Counted from the first letter of the stretch, positions 36,125 through 45,048 are shown. The stretch: DNA of 49,522 bases from an uncultured bacterium (GCA_905339405.1 CAJPGC010000011.1:71588-121109); one strand, 5' to 3'. The notes: generated by a model not told the origin, from the sequence alone. Made by a program: numbers and translations.

Positions 36125-36143
36125 ATGGCCTCCTTTCCCGGCC

Positions 36144-37355
36144 TCAGCAGACCGGGTGCTCGCCCCTGGCGAGCTCTTCCGTGAAAGGGCCTATCCCTGA
36201 GAGGAACTCCTCGACGACGGCTGAAACGTTCCTCTCGATATCGGCCTTGTCAGGCTTCCTGCCCCTTGCGCCGGTGACGACCTCGGCGTAGACCTGCTTT
36301 GGCTCGTCTATGGGCCTGCCTATCTCGCTGACGAGCCAGACCGACACTTCCTTGAGGCCTTCGACCCTCTGGTAAACTTCCCCGGCCATCCTGTGCGCCA
36401 GCACCGAGTATATCTTGCCCACGTGGGTCACGGGGTTTTTCCCGGCGGCCGCCTCGGTGCCCATCGGCCGCATGAGGGAGATGACGCCGTTCACACGGTT
36501 GCCCCTGCCCACCTGGCCGGAGTCCGCGTCCTCGGCCGACGTGCCCAGGAGGCTCAGGTAGACTCCTTTTACTCCCCTGCCCTTCGCGTCCAGCGAATTG
36601 AAGTTCAGAGTCACTTTCGAGAACGGAAAGCCCGAGAGGAATTTTTCGAGGGCTTCCTTGACCTCTTTTTTCCGCCGGAAGTATGCGGCCTCGCTCCCTA
36701 TGAGCCCGGCCATAAGGGGGCAGGCGACCGTGAGGTCGAGCTCCGAGCCTCTCCTTACGCCCATGACCTTCACGTCCTCGCCTGTCTCAGGGAACCTCAG
36801 CTTGAAGGCAGGCGAGTTAATGAGCCTCTCGGTTGAAAATACAGCGTCTTCGGCAGGGGTGAACGGCGCGTACCCGCAGGCTGCCGAAGTGTCGTTGGCG
36901 CCCTTCAACCGCCCGCTCCTGTCGAAGATATCCGCGAGCTCGACAGAGCCGGGCTGCAGGACGACCCTGGTCTTCAGGTGCTTTTCAGCGTCCACGTGCG
37001 GCAGATTCTCCGCGAACCAGGCCTTTACGGTCTGCCTGGCTATATCCACGACAGGCACCTTCGTTTTTCCGAATGAGAAGGCCGCCCTGTCGCCGATTAT
37101 GAGCTCCATCGGCCTGATGACGCGCCCCTTGCCGAAACTCTTTTCCACCTGACCGGCCACGAGGAGGCCCTTGTCTATGTTATGGTGGAGGACGACCCCG
37201 GCCCTTTTGGCGTACTCGCGGCTCAATGCCACGGATATCCTGTCCATGACGGCGTCACAGATGTAATCGGGATGTCCCAGGCCCTTTCTCTCGACTATTT
37301 CTACGGGCTGCCGGGAGACGGGCAGCGCGCTCGATATGGCGACCGTTTTTTCCAT
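36144..37355 (-). CDS. mat: archaeal-type S-adenosylmethionine synthetase
   Basis: 403 residues of the archaeal MAT family (COG1812 type), which is unrelated in easy alignment to bacterial MetK but makes the same product from Met and ATP. Visible motifs are PVEIVERKGLGHPDYICDAV, VLHHNIDKGLLVAGQ, ACGYAPFTPAE and GRGNRVNGVISLMRP. The length matches archaeal enzymes (about 400). It follows queH by 45 bp. Archaeal-type MAT occurs sporadically in bacteria, so transfer is plausible. No bacterial MetK is in the window, but one may exist elsewhere. Confidence 0.92.
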   Translation of the reverse strand: MEKTVAISSALPVSRQPVEIVERKGLGHPDYICDAVMDRISVALSREYAKRAGVVLHHNIDKGLLVAGQVEKSFGKGRVIRPMELIIGDRAAFSFGKTKVPVVDIARQTVKAWFAENLPHVDAEKHLKTRVVLQPGSVELADIFDRSGRLKGANDTSAACGYAPFTPAEDAVFSTERLINSPAFKLRFPETGEDVKVMGVRRGSELDLTVACPLMAGLIGSEAAYFRRKKEVKEALEKFLSGFPFSKVTLNFNSLDAKGRGVKGVYLSLLGTSAEDADSGQVGRGNRVNGVISLMRPMGTEAAAGKNPVTHVGKIYSVLAHRMAGEVYQRVEGLKEVSVWLVSEIGRPIDEPKQVYAEVVTGARGRKPDKADIERNVSAVVEEFLSGIGPFTEELARGEHPVC

Positions 37356-37400
37356 GTCCCTGCGGGCTCCGGGATTAAAAAGCGATATTAAAGAATTATC

Positions 37401-38021
37401 CTAACCTGCTTTTTTTCCGCTCTTTTTATTTGAATATCTCTCAATCTTGCTGTAGGCGCAGCCGCAGTACCTCTGCCTGTACAGGCCCAGGGCCTTGGAC
37501 CCGTCTATACCCTGCTGCCACAAGGGCCTGAAATCCTCGTAATAGAAGATTATGCCGTATTTCCGGGCGAATTCAATCCCGGCCCTTTTTATGCTCTCGT
37601 GGTCCTGGGAATGGCTGTAAAGAAGGGATGAGGTGAAATAGCCGAAGCCGTGTTCGACAGCCGCCTTTGCCGTGGCCTCCAACCTCTCGGAGTAGCAGTA
37701 GACGCACCTCTGGCCGGACGGCGGCATGCCGGAGACGACCCCGGTATGGCGGCGCACTCCTTTTATGAAAGCCCCCGGTGAGTACTTCTCGTCGTAGATG
37801 ACGTTCAGCTCAAGATGGCCTGCCAGGAGCTTTACTGAGGCGAGCCTTTTTTTGAACTCTTCGAGCGGGTGTATGTTAGGGTTGTGGAAGAAGCCCCAGA
37901 GCTCAGCTTTTTCTCCGAGCATCTTCTTGAGGGGCATCATGGAGCAGGGGCCGCAGCATATGTGGACGAGTATGCGGGGCCTTGCCTCCAGAGGCTGGGC
38001 TGCCTGTGGGCTGGTTGACAT
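37401..38021 (-). CDS. queH: epoxyqueuosine reductase QueH
   Basis: 206 residues of the DUF208/QueH family, which reduces epoxyqueuosine to queuosine in tRNA and replaces the cobalamin-dependent QueG. The conserved Cys residues are present: HICCGPC (C22, C23, C26), RCVYC (C106, C109) and YCGC (C186, C188), which ligate a 4Fe-4S cluster and metal. It is 37 bp after ruvB in the same direction. Confidence 0.94.
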   Translation of the reverse strand: MSTSPQAAQPLEARPRILVHICCGPCSMMPLKKMLGEKAELWGFFHNPNIHPLEEFKKRLASVKLLAGHLELNVIYDEKYSPGAFIKGVRRHTGVVSGMPPSGQRCVYCYSERLEATAKAAVEHGFGYFTSSLLYSHSQDHESIKRAGIEFARKYGIIFYYEDFRPLWQQGIDGSKALGLYRQRYCGCAYSKIERYSNKKSGKKAG

Positions 38022-38058
38022 GGCTTCTAAACCAATCTACATAACGCCTTAGAATACC

Positions 38059-39096
38059 TCATAAAAGCCTCTCCTGGCCGTCTCCGTTGGGGCCCCTTCC
38101 TGGGGTGCGCCCGAGGTGCTTGTAGGCAAGCTCAGTTGCAACCCTCCCCCTGGGCGTCCTCATCATATAGCCTTCCTGTATGAGGTAAGGCTCGTACAGG
38201 TCTTCTATCGCGTCCCTCTCCTCGTGGAGGGCCGCCGCGAGGGCGTCTATTCCTACCGGCCCGCCGCCGTACTTGTCTATCATGGTAAGGAGTATCCTCC
38301 TGTCCATCTTGTCGAAGCCCTTCGAGTCTATCTCCAGCATGTCGAGCGCGCTTGAAGCCACCTCTTTCGTTATGACCCCGCCGGCCCTTACCTGCGCGAA
38401 GTCCCTGACCCTTCTCAAGAGCCTGTTAGCGACCCTCGGCGTGCCCCTCGACCTGCCTGATATCTCGCCCGCGCCGTCTTCGGTTATCTCGACACCGAGG
38501 ATCGAGGCAGACCTCGTGATGATGGTCTTGAGCTCAGAGGGCTTGTAGAAGTCGAACCTCAGTATGACCCCGAAGCGGTCGCGCAGCGGAGAGGTCAGGA
38601 GCCCGGCCCTCGTTGTCGCGCCGATGAGCGTGAACTTCGGGAGCTCGATTTTCACCGACCTTGCCGAAGGCCCCTGGCCTATGAGGATGTCGATGTTATA
38701 GTCCTCCATCGCCGGGTACATTATCTCCTCGACTACCGGGGAGAGCCTGTGTATCTCGTCGATGAAAAAAACGTCCTTCTCCTCGAGGTTCGTGAGCATG
38801 GCCGCGAGGTCACCCGCCTTCTCTATGACAGGGCCGGAAGTGGCCTTCACATGGCTGCCGAGCTCGTTGGCGATTATGTTGGCCATCGTGGTCTTCCCGA
38901 GGCCCGGAGGGCCGTAGAAAAGCACGTGGTCGAGGGCCTCGCCCCTTGCCCTTGCGGCCTGTATGAAGACCTTGAGGTTCTCCTTGAGCTTATCCTGTCC
39001 TACGAAATCGTCAAGGAGCCGGGGCCTTAACGTGGCCTCGAGCTCGTCTTCGACGAGTCTTGCAGGGCTTATGTCGCGCATATCGTCCATTGTCAT
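38059..39096 (-). CDS. ruvB: Holliday junction branch-migration ATPase RuvB
   Basis: 345 residues. Walker [10 protein letters not shown] is at 62-70 and Walker [10 protein letters not shown] around 111-118. The sensor and arginine finger are in [12 protein letters not shown], and the C-terminal winged helix carries [17 protein letters not shown]. It drives branch migration with RuvA. It overlaps ruvA by four bases, following the order ruvC-ruvA-ruvB. Confidence 0.98.
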   Translation of the reverse strand: MTMDDMRDISPARLVEDELEATLRPRLLDDFVGQDKLKENLKVFIQAARARGEALDHVLFYGPPGLGKTTMANIIANELGSHVKATSGPVIEKAGDLAAMLTNLEEKDVFFIDEIHRLSPVVEEIMYPAMEDYNIDILIGQGPSARSVKIELPKFTLIGATTRAGLLTSPLRDRFGVILRFDFYKPSELKTIITRSASILGVEITEDGAGEISGRSRGTPRVANRLLRRVRDFAQVRAGGVITKEVASSALDMLEIDSKGFDKMDRRILLTMIDKYGGGPVGIDALAAALHEERDAIEDLYEPYLIQEGYMMRTPRGRVATELAYKHLGRTPGRGPNGDGQERLL

Positions 39097-39701
39097 CTCT
39101 TGGAAAGGTGCTTCAAGGCCTCTTTGAGGAACGCCTCGAAGGATGGGCCATCACCCAGGGCGGCTTTTGCCTTTTTCACGGCCTCTTCAGCCTGCGCCGT
39201 CTTGTACCCGAGGTTCTCCAGGGCCGAGGCCACGTCGACTGCGAGCGGGTCGGCCTCGCCCGGGGCCTCTTTTTGTTCAGGCACGCTCTTCAATACTATC
39301 GTCTTTATCTTGTCCCTCAGCTCAAGTATGAGCCTCTCGGCGGACTTGCCGCCTATGCCCGGTATCGAGCTCAGCTTCTTGTTGTCGGCCGTGCCTATGG
39401 CGGAAACCAGGTCGCCTACGGCTATGCCGGAAAGGATGTTCCTCGCCAGCTTCGGCCCGACCCCCGAGACGCTTATGAGGAGGCCGAAGACGTCCCTTTC
39501 CTCCTGCGTGAGGAAGCCGAAGAGCTGTATGGCGTCTTCCCTGACGTGGGTGTATACCTTGAGGGTTGCCGGTTCGTTCAGCTCAGGGAGCGTATAGAAC
39601 GTGGAAAGGGGGATGAAGAGCTCGTAGCCGACCCCTCCGACGTCTATCACAACCGACTCTGTCGTCTTGTGTATGAGCCTGCCGCTGATGTTGGCTATCA
39701 T
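39093..39701 (-). CDS. ruvA: Holliday junction DNA helicase subunit RuvA
   Basis: 202 residues: an OB-fold domain ([13 protein letters not shown] ... [12 protein letters not shown]), tandem helix-hairpin-helix motifs ([15 protein letters not shown] and [15 protein letters not shown]) and a C-terminal three-helix domain ([16 protein letters not shown]) that contacts RuvB. It overlaps ruvC and ruvB by four bases each, so the three are translationally linked. Confidence 0.98.
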   Translation of the reverse strand: MIANISGRLIHKTTESVVIDVGGVGYELFIPLSTFYTLPELNEPATLKVYTHVREDAIQLFGFLTQEERDVFGLLISVSGVGPKLARNILSGIAVGDLVSAIGTADNKKLSSIPGIGGKSAERLILELRDKIKTIVLKSVPEQKEAPGEADPLAVDVASALENLGYKTAQAEEAVKKAKAALGDGPSFEAFLKEALKHLSKR

Positions 39702-40222
39702 CTCGGGGCCGTGGAGGCTGAAGCGGGCCTTTTCATGCCGGGCGAAGACTCACGGCAGTGGTGGATGTGGCAGATGGCTATGGCCAGAGCGTCGGAAGCG
39801 TCGGCCTTTTTGAACTCTTCAGTTGATTTGAGGAGGAGCTTTACCATCTTCTGCACCTGGGCCTTGTCGGCCTGTCCGTAGCCAGTCACCGCGAGTTTTA
39901 TCGCGGTTGGCGCGTACTCGAAAACAGGCAGGGCGAACCTGGCCGCCGAAAGGAGGGCCGCGCCCCTGGCCTGCCCGAGCGTTATCGCGCTTTTTACATT
40001 CTTGGCGAAAAAGACCGACTCGATCGAGACGGCGTCCGGCTTGTGCTCGCTTATTATCGCCGCGAGCCCTTCGGAGACTTTGAAGAGTCTCTCGGCAATC
40101 GTAAGGCCTGCCCCCGGCGAGATGGCCCCGCCGCATATGTGGACAAGCGCGCCCCCCTGCCCCCTGCCGACTACCCCGTAGCCGGTATGGATGCTGCCGG
40201 GGTCTATTCCGAGAACTCTCAA
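39698..40222 (-). CDS. ruvC: crossover junction endodeoxyribonuclease RuvC
   Basis: 174 residues with the four catalytic acids of the RNase H-like resolvase: D7 (LGIDPGS), E68 (SIESVFF), D141 and D144 (DASDALAIAICH). It cuts Holliday junctions made by RuvAB. It lies 36 bp after yebC and overlaps ruvA by four bases. The C-terminus after CHIHH is a variable basic tail. Confidence 0.98.
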   Translation of the reverse strand: MRVLGIDPGSIHTGYGVVGRGQGGALVHICGGAISPGAGLTIAERLFKVSEGLAAIISEHKPDAVSIESVFFAKNVKSAITLGQARGAALLSAARFALPVFEYAPTAIKLAVTGYGQADKAQVQKMVKLLLKSTEEFKKADASDALAIAICHIHHCRESSPGMKRPASASTAPR

Positions 40223-40258
40223 ATCACACCTCTACGCATAACAAGAACCGGGTATTTT

Positions 40259-41008
40259 TCAGGCCATCTGGGCCATCTCCTCGGCGGAGATGTCGAAGTT
40301 GGCGTAAACAGTCTGCACGTCGTCGAGGTCTTCGAGCTCCTCGAGGAGGTTCAAGACCTGTTTGGCGGCCTTGCCCTCAACTTTTACGGAGTTCTTAGGC
40401 ACCATCGTTATGTCGGCCTCGCTGTATTTGAGACCTGAAGAATCGAACGAGGTCTTGACCTTGTGGAATTCCGTGGGGTCGGTGTAGACCTCGAATACGT
40501 TGTCGTCCTGGTTCGGCGTTACGTCCTCGGCCCCAGCTTCGAGAGCCGCTTCCATCAGCTTCTCCTCAGAGACAGCCCCCATGTCGAAGGTGAAAAAGCC
40601 CTTCTTCTCGAACATATAGGAGACCGAGCCGCTCTGGCCGAGGCTGCCGCCCGATTTCGAGAAGGCGTGCCTGACCTCGGACGCCGTCCTGTTCCTGTTG
40701 TCGGTCATGAAGTTCACGAGGACGGCAACCCCTGCCGGGCCGTAGCCCTCGTAGGTGCCTTCTTCGTAGACGACGTTGTCGAGCTCGCCTGCGCCTTTTT
40801 TAATCGCCCTTTCGATATTGTCAGCCGGAAGGTTCTCGGCCTTGGCCTTTTCTATGGCGAGCCTGAGCCTCGGGTTGCCGGACGGGTCTGCCCCGCCCTT
40901 GGCAGCCACCATTATCTCTTTTACGAGCTTGGTGAACACCTTGCCCTTCTTGGCGTCTGACTTGGCCTTCTTGTGTTTGATGTTGGCCCACTTGGAATGA
41001 CCTGACAC
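40259..41008 (-). CDS. yebC: YebC/PmpR family protein
   Basis: 249 residues, full length for the family: [22 protein letters not shown] at the start, then [25 protein letters not shown] and [19 protein letters not shown]. YebC proteins were annotated as transcription regulators. More recent work assigns some of them a role in translation through polyproline stretches. It heads the run yebC-ruvC-ruvA-ruvB, a widely conserved order. Confidence 0.97.
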   Translation of the reverse strand: MSGHSKWANIKHKKAKSDAKKGKVFTKLVKEIMVAAKGGADPSGNPRLRLAIEKAKAENLPADNIERAIKKGAGELDNVVYEEGTYEGYGPAGVAVLVNFMTDNRNRTASEVRHAFSKSGGSLGQSGSVSYMFEKKGFFTFDMGAVSEEKLMEAALEAGAEDVTPNQDDNVFEVYTDPTEFHKVKTSFDSSGLKYSEADITMVPKNSVKVEGKAAKQVLNLLEELEDLDDVQTVYANFDISAEEMAQMA

Positions 41009-41062
41009 TTCATGCCCCCTTGATGGAGAGATAAGCCTTGCGGCAGGAAAAAAATATAAAGA

Positions 41063-41091
41063 TTAATAACATAAAAACAGCGCGTTTTCAA
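41063..41091 (-). promoter_or_regulatory. candidate promoter of yebC-ruvCAB
   Basis: On the minus strand, TTGAAA (41091-41086), a 17-base spacer and TATTAA (41068-41063). The -35 matches five of six and the -10 four of six. It would start about 50 bases before yebC. An 18-bp palindrome (41087-41104) overlaps the -35. Confidence 0.5.
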
Positions 41092-41104
41092 TTTCCAAAT
41101 TGAA
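41087..41104. promoter_or_regulatory. 18-bp palindrome in the divergent yebC/PAS gap
   Basis: TTCAATTTCCAAATTGAA is a dyad with 8-bp perfect arms and a two-base centre. It overlaps the -35 of the yebC promoter and lies about 40 bases upstream of a TATACT (41143-41148) that could serve the PAS gene. Its position suits an operator for one or both divergent genes. No known regulator consensus is recognised. Confidence 0.5.
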
Positions 41105-41176
41105 TTAACGGCGTTCGGCCGCCTACATTCCGCGCATGAGGTTATACTTTAGATATGACCGGGAAAAGGAGGCGCC

Positions 41177-42679
41177 ATGTCAGCCGTCGAAGATATGTCG
41201 AGGGATGAGCTCATGGAGATCATACGCGGCCTCAAAAAGCGCGTCGGCGAGCTTGAAAAGGCCGAGATCAACCGGCGGCTGACGATAGAGGAACACCCGG
41301 CCACCATCGAAGCGTTCATGGAGAACATACCGGACGCCGTCGCCCTCATTTCCGCCCCGGAAGGGGTCGTGAAGATGATAAGCCGCCATGCCCTCGACTT
41401 CTTCGAGATAAATAAGGCAGACGCGCAAGACATCACGCTCACCAGGTTCCTGTCAGGCTGGGAGATACTCAACCCGGACGGCAGCGCCATGGAGAAGTGC
41501 CCTACGATGGCGGCCTTGAGCGAAGGTGCAGCCACCAGGAACAGGGAGGTGGTCTTCCGTAAAGGCAGCAGGCAAAAGACCGTCCTGGTGAACTCCTCGC
41601 CTGTCATCGACGGTACAGGCAAAATAATCGGCTGCATGACCGTCTGGCGCGAGATAACCGCAAGAAAGCAGGCTGAAGAGGAACTCAAGCAGGAAAAAGA
41701 GCTGTTGAACCAGATAATAGAGATAATGCCCGTAGGTGTCTGGATAATAGACAACGAAGGCAGGATCGTCGAGGGCAACCTTGCCGCGAAAAACCTCTGG
41801 GGCGGCGTGAGATACGTCCCGCTCGAAAAATACTGCGAGTACAAGGCCTGGTGGGCCGATACAGGAAAGCTGGTGAGCGCCGAAGATTGGGCCGCTTCGA
41901 GGGCCTTCAGGTACGGAGAGGTATCATTGAACGAGGAGCTCGAGATAGAGAACTTCGAGGGGAAGCGGCGGACCATTCTGAACTCGGCCAAACCTATCAT
42001 GAAAAACAGCAGGATAATAGGCGCGATAGCCGTCAACCAGGACATAACAGAACGGAAAAAATACGAAAAGGCCTTGAAAGAGAGCGAGCGGGCGCTCGCC
42101 GAGGCGCAGAGGCTGGCCCGGGTCGGAAACTGGACCTGGGAAGTCGACGCCGACAACTTCAGCGGGTCGGAAGAGTCATACAACATATTCGAAATCCCTC
42201 CGGGCACCCCGGTAAACAAAGCCCGTTTCATGAAGATGATCCATGATGAGGACAGGGAGATGTTCGAGTCGGCGATGGAGGACGGGCTGAGGGGCGAAGT
42301 CTACAAATTCGAGTTCAGGATAATTACAGCAAAAGGGAACCTTAAATACCTTCAGAGCATCGGCGAACTGGAGCGCAAAGACGGCCACGGGCTTGTCATG
42401 AAGGGCATCGTGCAGGACATAACCGAAAGGAAAGCATATGAAAACGAGCAAAAGAGGCTCATGGGAGAGCTACAGGAGGCATTCGCGAAGATAAAGACCT
42501 TGAGCGGGCTCATACCGATATGCGCCAACTGCAAGAGGATACGCGACGACAAGGGCTACTGGCAGCGCATTGAACGTTATATAGAGGAGCGCTCGCTGGC
42601 CGAATTCACGCACAGCCTCTGCCCTGAATGCGAAAAGAAACTGTACCGCGAAGAGATAGAAGGTGATGACGAAAAGTGA
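41177..42679 (+). CDS. multi-PAS sensor protein with C-terminal Cys4 module, no transmitter domain
   Basis: 500 residues. A short N-terminal coiled coil (about 3-35) is followed by three PAS/PAC repeats (about 38-160, 165-290 and 300-425), each ending in a PAC-like segment (CMTVWREITARKQAEEEL, IAVNQDITERKKYEKAL, GIVQDITERKAYENEQ). After a short coiled coil comes a Cys-pair module, LIPICANCKRIRDDKGYW then HSLCPECEKKLY, with C449, C452, C482 and C485 likely binding a metal. No kinase, cyclase or GGDEF domain exists, so output must go through partners or the Cys module. AAGGAGG five bases before the ATG fixes the start. It is transcribed away from yebC. Confidence 0.9.
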   Translation: MSAVEDMSRDELMEIIRGLKKRVGELEKAEINRRLTIEEHPATIEAFMENIPDAVALISAPEGVVKMISRHALDFFEINKADAQDITLTRFLSGWEILNPDGSAMEKCPTMAALSEGAATRNREVVFRKGSRQKTVLVNSSPVIDGTGKIIGCMTVWREITARKQAEEELKQEKELLNQIIEIMPVGVWIIDNEGRIVEGNLAAKNLWGGVRYVPLEKYCEYKAWWADTGKLVSAEDWAASRAFRYGEVSLNEELEIENFEGKRRTILNSAKPIMKNSRIIGAIAVNQDITERKKYEKALKESERALAEAQRLARVGNWTWEVDADNFSGSEESYNIFEIPPGTPVNKARFMKMIHDEDREMFESAMEDGLRGEVYKFEFRIITAKGNLKYLQSIGELERKDGHGLVMKGIVQDITERKAYENEQKRLMGELQEAFAKIKTLSGLIPICANCKRIRDDKGYWQRIERYIEERSLAEFTHSLCPECEKKLYREEIEGDDEK

Positions 42680-42747
42680 TTCAAGTCTGACGAGGGCTTA
42701 CCGCTGAATCAAAGAGCACGGAAGCCAAACCACTAGGAGGAAAAACC

Positions 42748-43188
42748 ATGGAAGCGAGAAAGATAGAAGAGCACAACCTCGAGACGTTCGACGAGCTCGA
42801 CTATAACGTTTTCACCGGCCAGAAGTGGAACGAGTTCGCAAGGAGCCACGACAAGGACATCGTCGTCCATTGGCCGGACGGGCACATCACCAGGGGCCTT
42901 GAAACGCACATCAACGACCTCAAGGAGATGTTCGTCTACGCGCCTGACACGCGCATAAAGGAGCACCCCATCAAGATAGCCCAGGGCGAATGGACGTCGG
43001 TAATGGGCATAATGGAAGGGACCTTCACGAAACCTATGACGGTCGGCGGAAAGACAATTGAGCCTACGGGCAAGGCGTTCAAGCTCCCCATGTCGACGAT
43101 AGGCCGCTGGAAGGACGGCGTCATGGTAGAAGAATGGCTTTTCTGGGACAACCACGCTTTCATGAAACAGATCGGCCTGACAGAATAG
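42748..43188 (+). CDS. SnoaL-like (NTF2-fold) ester cyclase family protein
   Basis: 146 residues. The pattern is that of SnoaL-like polyketide cyclase/ester cyclase proteins: an N-terminal helix with a central Trp (FTGQKWNEFARSHDKDIVVHWPDG), TRGLETHINDLKEMF, a strand with the GTF turn (IMEGTFTKPM), and the closing VEEWLFWDNHAFMKQIGL. These are small NTF2-fold proteins with varied and often unknown activities. A consensus AGGAGG lies seven bases before the ATG. It follows the PAS gene by 68 bp in the same direction and may be co-transcribed. Confidence 0.85.
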   Translation: MEARKIEEHNLETFDELDYNVFTGQKWNEFARSHDKDIVVHWPDGHITRGLETHINDLKEMFVYAPDTRIKEHPIKIAQGEWTSVMGIMEGTFTKPMTVGGKTIEPTGKAFKLPMSTIGRWKDGVMVEEWLFWDNHAFMKQIGLTE

Positions 43189-43509
43189 AGTCAAACATCA
43201 GATGAGCCATGCGGCACTCTTTTTCCGGCAACACGGAAAAGGCGGCTGTGGTTGAAAAGAGGCCAGCCCGCTCAAGGGTCGGTTAACTTCTATGCCGGGG
43301 CAGAGAGATGTCCGGACAATTCCGGTCCGCCCCCCTCTCCCCGGTATTGCAGCCAAAGGTGAAACCTGTCAAGCCCGACCCGCCTCTGAGTTCACTGCTT
43401 CACAGAACTATGCCCCCTGTCCGCTGCCCTGAAGGTCAAGGACAAGGGCAGCCCTTCTGCCGTGATACGCAAGGCACCTGTTGTGTGAGCATTTGGCTGC
43501 GTAGCCTCT
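43189..43509. other. 321-bp gap between convergent genes with a nested hairpin
   Basis: This is the gap between the plus-strand SnoaL-like gene and the minus-strand NtrC-type regulator gene. No convincing gene is seen. It contains a small stem TTTTCCG/CGGAAAA (43221-43240). It also has a nested structure: an outer arm CCGGGGCAGAG (43295-43305) pairs with CTCTCCCCGG (43335-43344) with one bulged C, enclosing CCGGA/TCCGG (43312-43325). No U-tract follows, so it is not a standard terminator. Confidence 0.5.
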
Positions 43510-44949
43510 CTACCCCGACCTCCTGCCGCCTTCGCCGGTGTCGTGTATGCCGAGCTCCTTCATTTTAAGGAGCAGGGTATTTCTGTGGATGTTGAGCCTC
43601 CTGGCAGTCTCTACCCTGTTCCAGCCGGTCCTGTTGAGCACCCCAATGATATAGCGCCTCTCAAAGAGCTGGACGGCTTCTCTCAAGTCCCTGGCTTCCA
43701 GGGCCGTGCCCTCCGCTGCTTCTGGGATTATGCCGGAGGGCAGGTCGTCGGCCGTGATGACCTGGCCGTCTTCGGCGAGCACCACTAGCCTTTCCATGAG
43801 GTTTTCAAGCTCGCGTATGTTGCCGGGCCACCGGTATTCGTTCAAAATGGACAAAGCCTCGTCGGTTATCCCGGAAACGCGCTTGTTGCAGGTCCTTCCG
43901 TGCTTTTCAAGGAAGTGCTTCAAAAGGAGGGTTATGTCTTCTTTCCTTTCGCGCAGCGGCGGCAGCTCTATGGGGACTACCTTGAGCCTGTAGAAAAGGT
44001 CCTCCCTGAACCGCCCCCTGCCGACCTCTTCGGCGAGGTCGACGTTGGTTGCCGCGATGACCCTTATGTCGACCTTTATCGAAGTGTTTGAGCCCACCCT
44101 CTCGAAGGACTTTTCCTGAAGCACCCGGAGGAGCTTTATCTGCAGGTGCATCGGCAGCGTCGAGACCTCATCCAGGAAAACTGTCCCTGTGTCCGCGTAC
44201 TCGAACTTGCCTATCTTTCTCTGGTGGGCGCCGGTGAAAGAGCCTTTTTCATGGCCGAAGAGCTCGCTTTCCATGAGCTCGGAGGGGACCGCCCCGCAGT
44301 TTACCGCGACGAACGGCTTGTTATTTCTCAGGCCCATCGACTGCACTGCCCTGGCGACCAGCTCTTTTCCTGTGCCGCTCTCCCCTGTTATGAGGACGTT
44401 CGACGAGGTATTGCTCACCGCTTTTATGAGCTCGAATACCCTTTTCATCCTCGGCGACCTGCTTATTATCTCGCCGTAGCCCTGCTTCTCCAGAAGCTCC
44501 TCGCGGAGGAACGCCACTTCGCTCTTGAGCTGAAGCCCCTCTGTGAGCCTCTCGAGAGTGGCCAGCAGCTTGTCGGCATCAAAGGGCTTGGTCAGGTAAT
44601 CGTAAGCGCCGAGCCTCAGGGCCAGGACGGCCTGCTCGGCGCTGTCAGAGGCCGAAAGCACCAGCACGCCTATGGCGCTGTCGTACTCCTTTATGAGCTT
44701 CAAGGCCTCGAGCCCGCCCATGCCAGGCAGCTGCAGGTCCATGAGAACGATGTCGACCGGCTGGTTCCTTACGGTCGAGACGGCCTCGATGCCGCTTTTT
44801 GCAGTTACCGGCTCATAGGAGTCGCCGAGGATGAACTTCAATGTCTCTAATACCTGCGGGTCGTCATCGACCAGCAGGACGACAGGTCTTTTCATATCCA
44901 CCGCCTGTTCATGGAAGTAATCAAAATGCTTTGCCGGCAGGCTCCCCAT
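43510..44949 (-). CDS. NtrC-family sigma-54 dependent response regulator (orphan)
   Basis: A receiver domain (VVLLVDDDPQVLETL, phospho-acceptor Asp in IVLMDLQLPGMGG), a AAA+ sigma-54 activator domain (GESGTGKE, GHEKGSFTGAHQRKIGKF as a GAFTGA-loop variant, VFLDEVSTLP) and a C-terminal Fis-type helix-turn-helix (NRVETARRLNIHRNTLL). It activates sigma-54 promoters when phosphorylated. No kinase gene adjoins it, although ntrYX lies upstream. The start is uncertain: ATG 44949 has GAGGG four bases before it, while ATG 44895 fits the usual receiver start (MKRPVV). Earlier in-frame starts lie before or inside the predicted promoter at 45018-45045. Confidence 0.9.
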   Translation of the reverse strand: MGSLPAKHFDYFHEQAVDMKRPVVLLVDDDPQVLETLKFILGDSYEPVTAKSGIEAVSTVRNQPVDIVLMDLQLPGMGGLEALKLIKEYDSAIGVLVLSASDSAEQAVLALRLGAYDYLTKPFDADKLLATLERLTEGLQLKSEVAFLREELLEKQGYGEIISRSPRMKRVFELIKAVSNTSSNVLITGESGTGKELVARAVQSMGLRNNKPFVAVNCGAVPSELMESELFGHEKGSFTGAHQRKIGKFEYADTGTVFLDEVSTLPMHLQIKLLRVLQEKSFERVGSNTSIKVDIRVIAATNVDLAEEVGRGRFREDLFYRLKVVPIELPPLRERKEDITLLLKHFLEKHGRTCNKRVSGITDEALSILNEYRWPGNIRELENLMERLVVLAEDGQVITADDLPSGIIPEAAEGTALEARDLREAVQLFERRYIIGVLNRTGWNRVETARRLNIHRNTLLLKMKELGIHDTGEGGRRSG

Positions 44950-45017
44950 TGTTCCCTCGCTGGAAATATACATGATGAGTGGAGCAAAACTATAAATTAG
45001 CTGTTTAGTATAAACAT

Positions 45018-45045
45018 ATATTAACAGGTTGTGAGCATATGTCAA
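45018..45045 (-). promoter_or_regulatory. candidate promoter of the orphan NtrC-type regulator
   Basis: On the minus strand, TTGACA (45045-45040), a 16-base spacer and TAATAT (45023-45018). Transcription would start near 45011, about 60 bases before the ATG at 44949. It lies next to a partial copy (45049-45064) of the dispersed AT-rich repeat. Confidence 0.65.
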
Positions 45046-45048
45046 GCT

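Noticed and set aside
41149-42231. 360-codon open frame on the minus strand opposite the PAS gene
   Set aside because: It is rich in Ser, Leu and Phe as expected for the antisense of a GC-rich gene, has no domain I recognise, and the plus-strand gene has a clear Shine-Dalgarno and PAS motifs.
43189-43509. Sigma-54 (-24/-12) promoter near the NtrC-type regulators
   Set aside because: GGCAC occurs at 43212-43216 and 43472-43476, but no TTGC follows at the required spacing.
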